The translations under genes were made by a program, and so were the position numbers. A stretch of 64,000 nt of DNA from NCBI RefSeq assembly GCF_009720365.1, contig NZ_ML769314.1, positions 115,264 to 179,263 of the forward strand, written 5' to 3'. Of the stretch, positions 9,873 to 19,300 are shown piece after piece. Origin of the DNA: Catellatospora paridis. GTDB taxonomy: Bacteria > Actinomycetota > Actinomycetes > Mycobacteriales > Micromonosporaceae. Positions within the stretch are counted from its first letter, which is position 1; each line of letters opens with the position of its first letter. The notes beneath the pieces were generated by a model. That model was not told where the DNA came from, made no database searches, and saw nothing but the letters and a program-made list of their open reading frames with translations.

Positions 9873-12800
9873 GTGTCACATCCATCGAGCCGGATACCGA
9901 TCGGTATCCGGCCTGGTTCGAGATCGCGAACCATACAGCGAGGCATGATTGCGGCAGTGGCATCAGTGCTGACCGCGGGATTGCTCAACGCGGCGCCCGC
10001 CGCTGCGGAGCCGCCGGCGGAGCGGCTGAAACCACAGGCCGCAGTGTTGGACAAGGACGGACGCCCCGTCTCGGGTCAGGCCTGGTCGCAGCAGCGGGTG
10101 AAGGACACCTCTGCGGTTGCTCCCGTGTGGCCGCAGGCCGGGACCGCTCGGGTGGAGCTCGGGGCGGCCGGTGCGCGTTCGGCCGGCAACCGTGGCGTCC
10201 GCGCCGGTGGACTACCGGTGTGGGTCGATCGGACCGGCGGCACATCCGGGGATCGGCTTTCACGGCTGGATGTCCAGGTACTGGATCGAGTGCGACTTCC
10301 GCAGGCTTGGCGCGACGGCGTCGCCGTACGAGTCACGGCACCAGCCGGTGCAGCAGCGGGTACCGCGAGAGTGTCGGTGGACTACTCCGGTTTCCGGCAC
10401 GCCTCAGGTGGCCAGTGGGCCTCCAGACTGCGGTTGTGGCGGGTGCCCGAGTGTGCGCTGACGACACCGGCCGCGGTGGCCTGTCAGCCCGTGGCCTTGC
10501 GCACCTCCAACGACCTCGCCGCGGGGGTGGCGTCGGCGGAGGTGGCCGTTGAGCAGGCCGGACAGTCGGCAGTGTCGCGGCAGAGCGGTCAGCTGCAAGG
10601 CGACGTGCCGCTGGCCGTCGGCCGGGGGTCGATGGTGCTCCTGGCGGCAGGTGGATCCGGCTCGGACGGGGACTTCACCGCTACCAGCCTCGCGCCGTCC
10701 TCGACGTGGTCGGCCGGTGGCTCATCGGGTGACTTCTCGTGGCAGTACCCGCTCCGTATGCCGCCGGCAACGGGTCCGACGCCCTCGATCGCGCTGGCCT
10801 ATGCGTCGGCATCGGTCGATGGCCGTTCCGAGGTGACCAACAACCAGCCGTCCTGGATCGGTGAGGGGTTCGAATACAACTCCGGGTACATCGAGCGTCG
10901 GTATGTCCCCTGTATGGAGGACATGAAGAACAACGCCAACAACACCGACAAGACCGGTGACATGTGCTGGCGTTCGGACAACGCCACCATGTCGTTCAAC
11001 GGCCGCGGTGGCGAGCTGATCAAGTCGGGCAGCACCTGGCATGCCACGTCGGAAGACGGCTCGAAGATCGAAAAGCTGACTGGCGCATCGAACGGAGATG
11101 CGGGATCGGCTGCCACCGCCGACATCGGCGAGTACTGGAAGGTGACCACGAACGACGGCACCCAGTACTTCTTCGGTCTGCACAGCCTTCCTGGACAGTC
11201 CTCCAACACGAACTCCGTCTCGACGGTGCCGGTGTACGGCAACCACACCGGTGAGCCCTGCCGTGCTGCGACCTTTGCCGCGTCCAGCTGTGTGCAGGCG
11301 TGGCGTTGGAATCTCGACTACGTCATCGACGTGCACGGCAACACCATGTCGAACTGGTACGGCAAAGAGACGAACAAGTACGGCAGGAACAACAGCCAGA
11401 CGGATCTCGTGCAATACGACCGCGCCAGCTACCTGACCCGGATCGACTACGGCACTTATGACCGTACGCTGAGTGAGCACGGTGTGACCGAGCGAAGCGT
11501 GGTGCCGTATGCCAAGGTCGAGTTCGAGACGGGCATGCGCTGCTTCACCAACTGCGGCACCGACCAGGCTCCGGTGAAGGAGAACTGGAAGGACACGCCC
11601 TGGGACCAGAACTGTGCCAGTTCTCCGTGCAACCAGACCGCGCCCACGTTCTGGACCGGCAAGCGCCTCAAGAAGGTCACGACGTCCGTGTGGGACACCA
11701 CCGTGACGCCGTCGCAGTGGCAGCCGGTCGAATCATGGACGTTGTCGCACACCTTCACGGCGACCGCCGACTCGACGCACACCGGTCTGTGGCTGGACCG
11801 GATCGACCACGCGGGCCTGGTCGGCACAGTGGTCAACATGCCGCCGGTCACCTTCGGCGCGGTCTCGCTGGCCAACCGGGTGCTGACCGAGCATGGCGCC
11901 ACTGACAACTGGCTGCGGGTCAACGACATCATCACGGAGACCGGCGCGAAGATCAAGGTCGATTATTCTGCGCCGGAATGCACGGCGACGATGGTCGCCG
12001 GCCTGACGCCGCACACCAACACGAAGCGGTGTTATCCGGTGCTCGTGCCCGATCCGAATGATCCGTCCGGTGAGACGCTGGTCAAGGAGTGGTGGCACAA
12101 GTATCGCGTGGAGCATGTGACCGAAAACGACGTGCAGCTGGTCGACGGTCACCAAGCGGACCCGAAACACACGTGGTACGAGTACACCGAACCACCCGCG
12201 TGGCACTACGCCAACGACGACGGTCTGAGCAAGCCCGACCGCAAAACGTGGTCGCAGTGGCGCGGCTACGCTCAGGTGGCGACGCGTTCCGGAAGCAACG
12301 CCGCGACGCAGACCTTGACCGTCACGAACTACCTGCGTGGCATGCACAAGGACCGGCTGAACACCTCGGGCGGCGAGAAGTCGGTGATCGTCGGCGCCTC
12401 GCTGGGCTCTGAGACGGTCTACGACGAGGACCAGTTCGCAGGTCAGATTCGTGAGCAGGTCGTCTACAACGGCACGGTGGACAAACCGGTCTCGAAGACG
12501 GTCAACGTCCCATGGCGCTCCAACGCCCTCGCTTCGCGAACGATCAACGGAGACGTCGCCGAGGCACGTTACGTCAAGACCAAGACCACCTACTCGGCCA
12601 CCGCGCTGGGGGTCGACGGTGCTCGCGGCTGGCGAGTCAGCCGCGGCGATCAGGACTTCCACCAGACCTATGGCACGGTCAACTGGTCGCAGAACGACGG
12701 CGACCTCGCCATGAGCAACGACGAGAAGTGCACGACCACCACGTACAACAGGAACCTGGCGAAGAACATCACGACCACGATGCAGCAGGTCTTCGTGACT

Positions 12801-15800
12801 GCACTGCCCTGCGGCACGCCGCCGCAGAGCATCGATGACGTGATCTCCGATTCGCGCAGTTACTACGACGGTGCGACGTCGGTCACCGACGTGCCCAAGT
12901 ATGGCGACGTGACCAAGAGCGAGCAGCTCAAGGACTGGACGTCCGCGGGCGGCACGCAGTGGGAGACCGTATCGCAGGCGACCTACGACGGTTCGGGGCG
13001 GACGAAGACGAGCACTGACCTGAAGGGCTCGGTCACGACCACCACGTACACCCCGGCGGCCGGCGGTCCGACGACGAATGTGGCGACGAAGATCACCGCT
13101 GCCGGCGCCACGCCCTACAACTGGAGCTCGAACAAGGATCTCAGCCCGTTCTGGGGGGTGGCGACGAAGGAGGTCGATGCCAACGGCCAGGTCACGGTGC
13201 AGGCCGTATACGACGGCATGGGTCGCGTCGCCAAGGTCTGGAACACCGGCTGGTCCTACGCCGGCCATGAGACCCAGCCATCCAGCGAGTTCACCTACAA
13301 CTTCGCGGTGAATCGCGACGGATATCCGTACATCACCTCGAAGACGCTCAATCCGGTGGGGAGCTACATCACCTCGCACCAGATCTACGATGCGTTCCTT
13401 CGTCCCCGGCAGACGCAGTCGCCGTCGGCCAACAACGACGGAAGCCGGATCGTCACGGACACCGTCTACGACGAGTTCGGCCGGGAGGCGGCGAGCTATG
13501 CGGCCCACGCCGAGCCCGGCGCGCCTTCGGGTGTGCTCTGGTGGGAGCCGGAGTGGTCTCTGCCCACCGTCACCAAGATGGAGTTCGACCGCGCCTCTCG
13601 GGGCACCGCCACGGTTCTCCTGTCCGGCGACGGACTGGTCAACCTGGTGGAGAAGTGGCGGACCGTCACCCTCTACGAGGGCGATCTGACGCAGACCGTG
13701 CCGCCGGGCGGTGGCACCCCGACGACCGTCATCACTGACATCGACGGACGCGCGATCAAGCTCCGGCAGCACAAGACGCCCGCCGGCCTGGGTGGCGGCT
13801 ACGACGAGTATCGCTACGAGTACGACCGAAAGGACAAGCTCGTCAGGTCGATCGATCCGTCGGGCAACGAGTGGACCAGCAAGTATGACGCCAAGGGGCG
13901 GCAATACGAATCGGTCGACCCGGACAAGGGCAAGTCGAAGACCCAGTACAACGCGTTCGACCAGGTGGAGAAGACCACCGACGGCCGGGGTGAGGTGCTG
14001 TGGTTCGTCTACGACGGCCTGGGACGCAAGACCCAGGTGCGAGACGACTCTGCCACCGGTGCCCTTCGCACCGAATTCAAGTACGACAGCCTGTACTCCG
14101 GGCAGGGTGGCTTCCGTGGCCAACTGACGCAGTCGATCCGGTACGAGCCGCCGGGCAGTGCGAACGCGTACAAGTGGCAGGTGCGCAACTTCGACGGGCG
14201 CTACCAACCGAGCGGTGTCAACTACGTGGTCCCGGCCGTCGAGGCGGGACTGGACGGCACTTACGTCTACGCGTACGAGTACTCGCAGTACACCGGCGCG
14301 CCGACCAAGGCCACCATGCCTGGCGGCGGTGGGCTGGTCAACGAGGAGCTGAAGACGGTATACGACAGTGTGAGCGGCGCTCCGGCGCGGCTGAACACGA
14401 ACATCACCGGGCCGGACGCGACGATGGTCACGGCCTGGTATGACGCCTTCGGCATCCCCTCGATGACGACACTGAAGCTGCCCGGCGGCCTGTACGTCGA
14501 CAACAGCTTCGAATACTACGACGACACCCGCCGGCTCAAGACCGTCAAGGTGCAGCCGGAGACAGCTGCGGGAACGGTCTCATCGCGCACCTACGACTAC
14601 GACCCGTCGGGCAACATCACCTCGATCGCTGACGCGCCGCAGGTGGGGTCGACCGACACGCAGTGTTTCGGCTACGACGGCCTGGCTCGACTGACCAGCG
14701 CCTGGACGCCGAAGTCGGGGGTGAACTGTTCGGCGACGCCTTCGCTGGCGAATCTGGGCGGCCCTCAGCCCTACTGGCAGGACTGGACGATCGACAGCAC
14801 AGGCAACCGCACCACCGAGGTGAGCCACGCCTCCGCAGGTGAAACCACGCGGACGTACACCGTTCCGGCCGGAGGGGCGAACGTCCCGCGTCCGCACGCG
14901 GTGACCCAGATGAAGACCGAGGTTTCGGGTCAATCCCCGGTCTACACCAACTACAACTACGACAACTCCGGCAACATGCTCTGCCGGCCGTCCGGCAGCG
15001 CCGCGAACAACTGCACCACAGGAAGCGGCAGCCAGCAGCTGGCCTGGGATGCCGAAGGCAGGTTGTCCTCGGTCCAGATCGGGTCGACCACGTCGGAGAC
15101 GAACATCTACGGCGCGGACGGCACCCGCTTGATCCGGCGGGACCCGGCCGGCACGACCTTGTTCCTGCCGGGCCAGGAGATCCGGCGCGAGGGCACGGTC
15201 AACACAGGAACCCGCTACTACTCGTTCGCCGGGCAGGTCTGCGCCAGCCGCAAGGGCAGCTCGGCGAACTCGGCGGTGAACTGGCTGTTCAACGACCACC
15301 AGGGCACCCAGCAGGTTTCGGTGAACGCCGCCACGCAGGCGGTCACGATCCGCCGGCAGAACCCGTTCGGGGGAGCGCGCCCCGGCGCGACCAACCCGGC
15401 CTGGCCGAACGGCAAGGGCTTCGTCGGCGGAGACAATGATCCGACCGGCCTGGTCAACGTCGGCGCTCGCCAATACGACCAGCTGCTAGGGCGGTTCGTG
15501 TCGGTCGATCCGGTCATCGACCTCTCGGATCCGCACCACTGGAACGGGTATGCATACGCGTACAACAGTCCGGTCACCCGGTCGGACCCCTCGGGTCTTG
15601 ATCCGTGCCCCGGCGGTGGCGGCGGCTGCTACTACGACGGCACCACCACCAGGTTCGATGGTGTGACACCTGAGCAGATGGCCAAGGCGCGCGCGGAAAG
15701 TGACGTACTGGCGCAGAAGGTCGCCGAGGAGAGGCGCAAGCGCGAGGAGGCCGAGCGCAAGAGGCGCGAATGCCAGGCGAACTTCTGGTGCAGGACCAAG

Positions 15801-16391
15801 TCGCGCGTCACTGATGCGGCGAGCGCTACCTGGGACTGGGTGGTGGACCACCGCGGGATGCTCGCCACCGTCGCAGCCACTGCCGGCTGCTTCATCCCCG
15901 CGGTGGGATGGGGTCTCTGTGCGGCGTTCCAAGCAGGGGCCTTCGCCATGCGCACCGACCAGAAGATCCGGGACGAGGGCGGCTGGGAGAAGAACAAGAA
16001 CTCAATCATCATCGATGGAGTGATCACCGGTGCCACGATGGGGCTCGGGGGTCTGGTCAGGAGCGCACAGTTCGGCACCACCGCCGGTATCAAGGGTGCC
16101 TATCTGCCCGGTTACATGGAGAAGCCAGCTTCTCTGCTCGGGAAGGTGCCAGGGTTGCGGGGCGTCGCACCGAAGCTCACCGAGTTCGCCAAGCGCGCGA
16201 AAGACGCGCAGCTCGATGACTGGACGAAACAGACCCTCGGGGAGGGTAAGATCACGAGCCTGATCAATGTGCCGTCGGCGATCGCGATTCTGGGATTTAC
16301 CGTTCCGATGACCGGTGTCAAGCAGGCGATTGACCCGGTGAACATCCTGGAAGATCCGTTAGGGTTCCTCTCGAACATCGTGTCCGTCTAA
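9873..16391 (+). CDS. Secreted RHS/YD-repeat protein with orphan C-terminal domain
   Basis: A 2172-aa polymorphic-toxin-type protein. The GTG start has GGAGGGG upstream. A basic head and the hydrophobic stretch MIAAVASVLTAGLLNAAPAA (residues 25-45) form a signal peptide. The long middle carries YD/RHS repeats such as YDGMGRVAKVWN, YDEFGREAASY and YDGLGRKTQVRDD, which fold into a beta-cocoon around a C-terminal cargo. The RHS core ends near residues 1860-1907 with GARQYDQLLGRFVSVDP and NSPVTRSDPSGL. The following 265 residues hold a Lys/Glu-rich helix, a hydrophobic hairpin (about 1990-2025) and a second hydrophobic patch, with no nuclease or deaminase motif that I recognise. GC bias is weaker than in neighbours, which suggests transfer. 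It likely acts in contact-dependent competition or as a cell-surface shell. Confidence 0.9.
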   Translation: MSHPSSRIPIGIRPGSRSRTIQRGMIAAVASVLTAGLLNAAPAAAEPPAERLKPQAAVLDKDGRPVSGQAWSQQRVKDTSAVAPVWPQAGTARVELGAAGARSAGNRGVRAGGLPVWVDRTGGTSGDRLSRLDVQVLDRVRLPQAWRDGVAVRVTAPAGAAAGTARVSVDYSGFRHASGGQWASRLRLWRVPECALTTPAAVACQPVALRTSNDLAAGVASAEVAVEQAGQSAVSRQSGQLQGDVPLAVGRGSMVLLAAGGSGSDGDFTATSLAPSSTWSAGGSSGDFSWQYPLRMPPATGPTPSIALAYASASVDGRSEVTNNQPSWIGEGFEYNSGYIERRYVPCMEDMKNNANNTDKTGDMCWRSDNATMSFNGRGGELIKSGSTWHATSEDGSKIEKLTGASNGDAGSAATADIGEYWKVTTNDGTQYFFGLHSLPGQSSNTNSVSTVPVYGNHTGEPCRAATFAASSCVQAWRWNLDYVIDVHGNTMSNWYGKETNKYGRNNSQTDLVQYDRASYLTRIDYGTYDRTLSEHGVTERSVVPYAKVEFETGMRCFTNCGTDQAPVKENWKDTPWDQNCASSPCNQTAPTFWTGKRLKKVTTSVWDTTVTPSQWQPVESWTLSHTFTATADSTHTGLWLDRIDHAGLVGTVVNMPPVTFGAVSLANRVLTEHGATDNWLRVNDIITETGAKIKVDYSAPECTATMVAGLTPHTNTKRCYPVLVPDPNDPSGETLVKEWWHKYRVEHVTENDVQLVDGHQADPKHTWYEYTEPPAWHYANDDGLSKPDRKTWSQWRGYAQVATRSGSNAATQTLTVTNYLRGMHKDRLNTSGGEKSVIVGASLGSETVYDEDQFAGQIREQVVYNGTVDKPVSKTVNVPWRSNALASRTINGDVAEARYVKTKTTYSATALGVDGARGWRVSRGDQDFHQTYGTVNWSQNDGDLAMSNDEKCTTTTYNRNLAKNITTTMQQVFVTALPCGTPPQSIDDVISDSRSYYDGATSVTDVPKYGDVTKSEQLKDWTSAGGTQWETVSQATYDGSGRTKTSTDLKGSVTTTTYTPAAGGPTTNVATKITAAGATPYNWSSNKDLSPFWGVATKEVDANGQVTVQAVYDGMGRVAKVWNTGWSYAGHETQPSSEFTYNFAVNRDGYPYITSKTLNPVGSYITSHQIYDAFLRPRQTQSPSANNDGSRIVTDTVYDEFGREAASYAAHAEPGAPSGVLWWEPEWSLPTVTKMEFDRASRGTATVLLSGDGLVNLVEKWRTVTLYEGDLTQTVPPGGGTPTTVITDIDGRAIKLRQHKTPAGLGGGYDEYRYEYDRKDKLVRSIDPSGNEWTSKYDAKGRQYESVDPDKGKSKTQYNAFDQVEKTTDGRGEVLWFVYDGLGRKTQVRDDSATGALRTEFKYDSLYSGQGGFRGQLTQSIRYEPPGSANAYKWQVRNFDGRYQPSGVNYVVPAVEAGLDGTYVYAYEYSQYTGAPTKATMPGGGGLVNEELKTVYDSVSGAPARLNTNITGPDATMVTAWYDAFGIPSMTTLKLPGGLYVDNSFEYYDDTRRLKTVKVQPETAAGTVSSRTYDYDPSGNITSIADAPQVGSTDTQCFGYDGLARLTSAWTPKSGVNCSATPSLANLGGPQPYWQDWTIDSTGNRTTEVSHASAGETTRTYTVPAGGANVPRPHAVTQMKTEVSGQSPVYTNYNYDNSGNMLCRPSGSAANNCTTGSGSQQLAWDAEGRLSSVQIGSTTSETNIYGADGTRLIRRDPAGTTLFLPGQEIRREGTVNTGTRYYSFAGQVCASRKGSSANSAVNWLFNDHQGTQQVSVNAATQAVTIRRQNPFGGARPGATNPAWPNGKGFVGGDNDPTGLVNVGARQYDQLLGRFVSVDPVIDLSDPHHWNGYAYAYNSPVTRSDPSGLDPCPGGGGGCYYDGTTTRFDGVTPEQMAKARAESDVLAQKVAEERRKREEAERKRRECQANFWCRTKSRVTDAASATWDWVVDHRGMLATVAATAGCFIPAVGWGLCAAFQAGAFAMRTDQKIRDEGGWEKNKNSIIIDGVITGATMGLGGLVRSAQFGTTAGIKGAYLPGYMEKPASLLGKVPGLRGVAPKLTEFAKRAKDAQLDDWTKQTLGEGKITSLINVPSAIAILGFTVPMTGVKQAIDPVNILEDPLGFLSNIVSV

Positions 16392-16392
16392 T

Positions 16393-16440
16393 CGGAGTGA
16401 TTCCGGGGGCCGGTGCTCACCGGCCCCCGGAATCACTCCG
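16393..16440 (+). terminator. Perfect 23-bp hairpin after the RHS gene
   Basis: Two perfectly complementary 23-base arms (16393-16415 and 16418-16440) are separated by only CT, beginning two bases after the RHS stop codon. The arms centre on CCGGGGGCCGGTG. There is no T-run, as usual for high-GC actinobacteria. It should stop or strongly attenuate transcription into the next gene. Confidence 0.8.
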
Positions 16441-16499
16441 CCAGTCACTTGGAGAATTGTCGTGTGCACGAGCGCGAACCGGCAAGGAATCGATGGAGT

Positions 16500-16994
16500 A
16501 TGACGGACAGGCGGCTTTCCTGGAGCTCGACCTTCTGGAACATCGTTCTCGCGGGCGTGTTTCTGGTCATGGCGGTGCTGTTCATTGAACGTGGTGTGTT
16601 TTACCTCTCGCTCCCGGGCGCGCTGTGGGCGGGCGTCGGGTTCGGGGCGTTCGGGGTCGCGATGGCGATCGGCGCGCTGCGTGCGCCGTTTGTCGGGGTG
16701 CGGGCCGACGGCCGGGGTATCACGATCCGCGCGGTGACGTCCACGAAGCGGATTCCGTGGCAGGATGTCTCGCGAATTTCGCTGGGTGGGCTCACGCCGG
16801 GTGCGTCGGGCGCCGCGGGAGCGACGGCGCCCGTGGTCTTCGTCAAATCCGGAGGAGCGACTGAGCGGCAGATCGTGCTGAAGGAACTGGGTGGCTACGG
16901 CGTGTCGTCCGGCCGGTCTGTCGCGCAGCAAGCCGCGGAAGACCTCAATCGACTGCTCACGGAATGGCGAAAGCAGCACAAGACGTCGAGCTGA
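16500..16994 (+). CDS. Membrane protein with PH-like domain; possible immunity partner
   Basis: A 164-aa protein starting MTDRRLSWSSTFWN, with AAGGA 11 bases upstream. Two hydrophobic spans lie at about residues 12-30 and 42-62, followed by a cytosolic bacterial PH-type beta domain (GVRADGRGITIRAV ... RIPWQDVSRISL) and a C-terminal helix ending LNRLLTEWRKQHKTSS. Such proteins are common and mostly uncharacterised. Its place directly behind an RHS gene fits an immunity protein, and a membrane location would suit a membrane-acting toxin. The 23-bp hairpin between the two genes argues against simple co-transcription. The role is therefore uncertain. Confidence 0.65.
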   Translation: MTDRRLSWSSTFWNIVLAGVFLVMAVLFIERGVFYLSLPGALWAGVGFGAFGVAMAIGALRAPFVGVRADGRGITIRAVTSTKRIPWQDVSRISLGGLTPGASGAAGATAPVVFVKSGGATERQIVLKELGGYGVSSGRSVAQQAAEDLNRLLTEWRKQHKTSS

Positions 16995-17374
16995 TCTGGA
17001 GCGACCGAGAACCGTCGACCCGAACTGCCGTGGCGCTCGGTGGTCTGCGCGCCACCGCTCAAAGCGGATCGACGGTGCCGACGCGTCACGGTTGACCCGA
17101 TCGTGCACAGGTTGGACCGGTTGCTCCTGCGGAGCGGCCGGTCCGCCCTGTGCTGTTCGCGCCGCCGGGGATGGGTGCTTTCAGCCCATCCGGTCGCGAA
17201 TGGCGAATCGCGAGCAAACGGCAGGTGCGGGCTTGCGTCGCGCGATTGTTAAATTCACAGGTGACTATCTTCGCTGTTCGTCCTAGGCCTTTACAACTAC
17301 TCGTTCATGCCGTTAGCTAGCCGGGATCAGCTGTTCGGCTGGTCTCTATCCGCTTTGGAGAAACGGGGATCCAC
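16995..17374. other. Non-coding interval before the DNRLRE protein gene
   Basis: No gene is supported in these 380 bases. The right half (17240-17330) is relatively A/T-rich (ATTGTTAAATTCACAGG, CCTTTACAACTACTCG) and probably carries the promoter of the secreted protein gene at 17375. No clear inverted repeat was seen. Confidence 0.4.
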
Positions 17375-19168
17375 ATGCGGCCTATTTGGCGTGCCCGAAT
17401 GTCTGCCACCACGGTGGCGCTACTGGCAGCGGGCCTCAGCGCATCAGTCATGTCAGCACCCTCGATCGCCGCACCGCCGGCGTGTGCGGGAGTCGCGGAG
17501 TCGGAGCAGGCGGCGCGGGACCTCGCCGCCGCGTGCCGCCAGTCCGTCGTCATCGGCTCGTCCAGGTCTGAGTACGGCCAGGTCACGGTGCACGCGGACG
17601 GCACCCGCACGCTCGAGGTGGCGGCGGTGCCGCAGCGGGTGCGGCAGGCCGACGGCTCCTGGTCCGACATCGACCTCGGCCTGGCCCGCGGTGCCGACGG
17701 CTCCTGGCGGCCCAAGGTGTCCGCGGCGGACGTGGCGTTCTCCGCCGGTGGCAGCGGGCCCCTGGTGACGCTGACCCGCGGCGGCAAGACCATGACGATG
17801 TCCTGGCCGGGCACGCTGCCCGCGCCTACGGTCGCCGGCGACACGGTGACCTACGGCGAGGTGCTGCCCCAGGTCGACCTGGTGGTGCGGGCGACCCGGA
17901 CCGGCTTCACGCACGTGCTGGCCGTGAAGTCGGCCGCGGCCGGGAAGAACCCGAAGGTGCGCGACATCGGCTTCACCCTGGGCGGCGACGCCCGGGTGCA
18001 GGCGGCCGCGGACGGCTCGCTGAGGGCCGTGGCCGGGGACGAGGTGCTGGCCTCAGCGGACCCGGCGGAGATGTGGGACTCGGGCACGGTCCGGGCGGGC
18101 GGGCGCGCGGCGACGATCGCGGGCGCACGCTCCTCGGCGGCCGGTGCCGGTGACGCGGCGCGCGTCGCCAAGGTGGGTCTGCAGCTGGGGGCGGGACGGT
18201 TGTCGCTGCGCCCGGACGCGAAGCTGCTGGATGCCCCCGACACCGTGTACCCGGTCTACGTCGACCCGACCTGGCAGGTCGGCAGGACCCGGTGGGCGTA
18301 CGCCACGAACGACGGCTCGTCGAACCTGGACTACAGCGCGGCGCGGGTCGGCCTCAGCTCGGACACGGGCGCGATCTACCGCTCGTTCTTCGAGTTCCCG
18401 ACCATGCCGCTGACGGGCAAGTACATCCAGTCGGCCCGGGTCGACATGGAGCTGACCCACTCCTGGTCGTGCAGCCCCACCGTGACGTCCATGTACAGCA
18501 CGGCCACCATCAACGCCACGATGAAGGCGACCTGGTCGGCGATGACGCTGCAGTCGTTCCTGGACACCGCCACCGGCAACGCCAACGAGCTGGGCTGCGG
18601 AACGAGCCAGCCGAACATGACCATGCGGTTCGAGGGGTCCCTGGTGAGGTCACGGGTGCAGGTCGCGGCCGACAGCGCCGCGTCGTTCCTCACCTTCGGG
18701 TTCACCGCTCGGGACGCCTCCGGCGCCGGCGAGTCGAGCGCGGACCGCTGGAAGAAGTTCGTTCCGGAGTCGGCACGGCTGGTCGTGGATTACGACACCG
18801 CGCCCGCCGCGCCCTCTGCCCTGCAGGTCGGAACGGTGGCCTGCGGTGCCGAGAGCGTCGCCGCCGGCACGCTGACGCCCGCTCTGTCCGCGGTGTTCTC
18901 GGACGTCGACTCGGGCGACCTGCTGACCGGGCAGTTCGAGTGGATCGAGGTGCCGGTCGAGGGCATCGGCGCGGTCACCGACACCGTGCCCGCCCGGCTG
19001 ACCGCGCCCGCAGCGGTGACCAGCGTCGTGCCGAACACCCGCGCGACCAGTGACTCGGTGACCGTCGAGGACGGCAAGGTGTACGCGTTCCGGGCCCGCA
19101 GCATGGACCGGCCGCCGTACTCCCTGACCGGCCCCTGGTCGGACTGGTGCCAGTTCACCGCCAGCTGA
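17375..19168 (+). CDS. Secreted DNRLRE-type protein
   Basis: A 597-aa exported protein. The N-terminus has basic residues, then a hydrophobic core (TTVALLAAGLSASVMSAPSI) and an AAPPA cleavage region. The middle part (VPQRVRQADGSWSDIDLGLARGADGSW) and the segment VYPVYVDPTWQVGRTRWAYA with IYRSFFEFPTMPLTGKYIQSA are the pattern of large Streptomyces/Micromonosporaceae 'DNRLRE' cell-surface proteins. In those, this module is usually followed by LamG or RHS parts. Here the chain stops after one fibronectin-like C-terminal segment, so it is a short family member. Its closeness to the RHS gene suggests a common secreted-protein island. Biological role unknown. Confidence 0.8.
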   Translation: MRPIWRARMSATTVALLAAGLSASVMSAPSIAAPPACAGVAESEQAARDLAAACRQSVVIGSSRSEYGQVTVHADGTRTLEVAAVPQRVRQADGSWSDIDLGLARGADGSWRPKVSAADVAFSAGGSGPLVTLTRGGKTMTMSWPGTLPAPTVAGDTVTYGEVLPQVDLVVRATRTGFTHVLAVKSAAAGKNPKVRDIGFTLGGDARVQAAADGSLRAVAGDEVLASADPAEMWDSGTVRAGGRAATIAGARSSAAGAGDAARVAKVGLQLGAGRLSLRPDAKLLDAPDTVYPVYVDPTWQVGRTRWAYATNDGSSNLDYSAARVGLSSDTGAIYRSFFEFPTMPLTGKYIQSARVDMELTHSWSCSPTVTSMYSTATINATMKATWSAMTLQSFLDTATGNANELGCGTSQPNMTMRFEGSLVRSRVQVAADSAASFLTFGFTARDASGAGESSADRWKKFVPESARLVVDYDTAPAAPSALQVGTVACGAESVAAGTLTPALSAVFSDVDSGDLLTGQFEWIEVPVEGIGAVTDTVPARLTAPAAVTSVVPNTRATSDSVTVEDGKVYAFRARSMDRPPYSLTGPWSDWCQFTAS

Positions 19169-19261
19169 GCCGCCGGGCCCGACCTGCTGAGGGCGGGGCG
19201 CTCGTTGGCCGCACCTGCCGCGGCGCGAACCACCGCCCACGACACGGCTGGGACCCACCTT

Positions 19262-19292
19262 GCGGCCGCCGCTCCTCTGGAGTGGCGGCCGC
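19262..19292. terminator. Bidirectional hairpin terminator
   Basis: Arms 19262-19275 and 19279-19292 pair at 13 of 14 positions around a TCT loop (GCGGCCGCC stem). It sits between the convergent secreted-protein gene (ends 19168) and P450 gene (ends 19301), so it can serve both. Confidence 0.7.
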
Positions 19293-19300
19293 GAGGCTGT

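Noticed and set aside
10722-11480. Candidate tRNA/ncRNA or small genes within the RHS region
   Set aside because: Only shadow ORFs of the RHS frame; no cloverleaf or conserved RNA structure could be recognised by eye.
11733-14207. 824-aa antisense ORF opposite the RHS gene
   Set aside because: A GC-bias shadow of the RHS reading frame; Arg/Val/Gly-rich with no domain, while the + strand encodes clear YD repeats.
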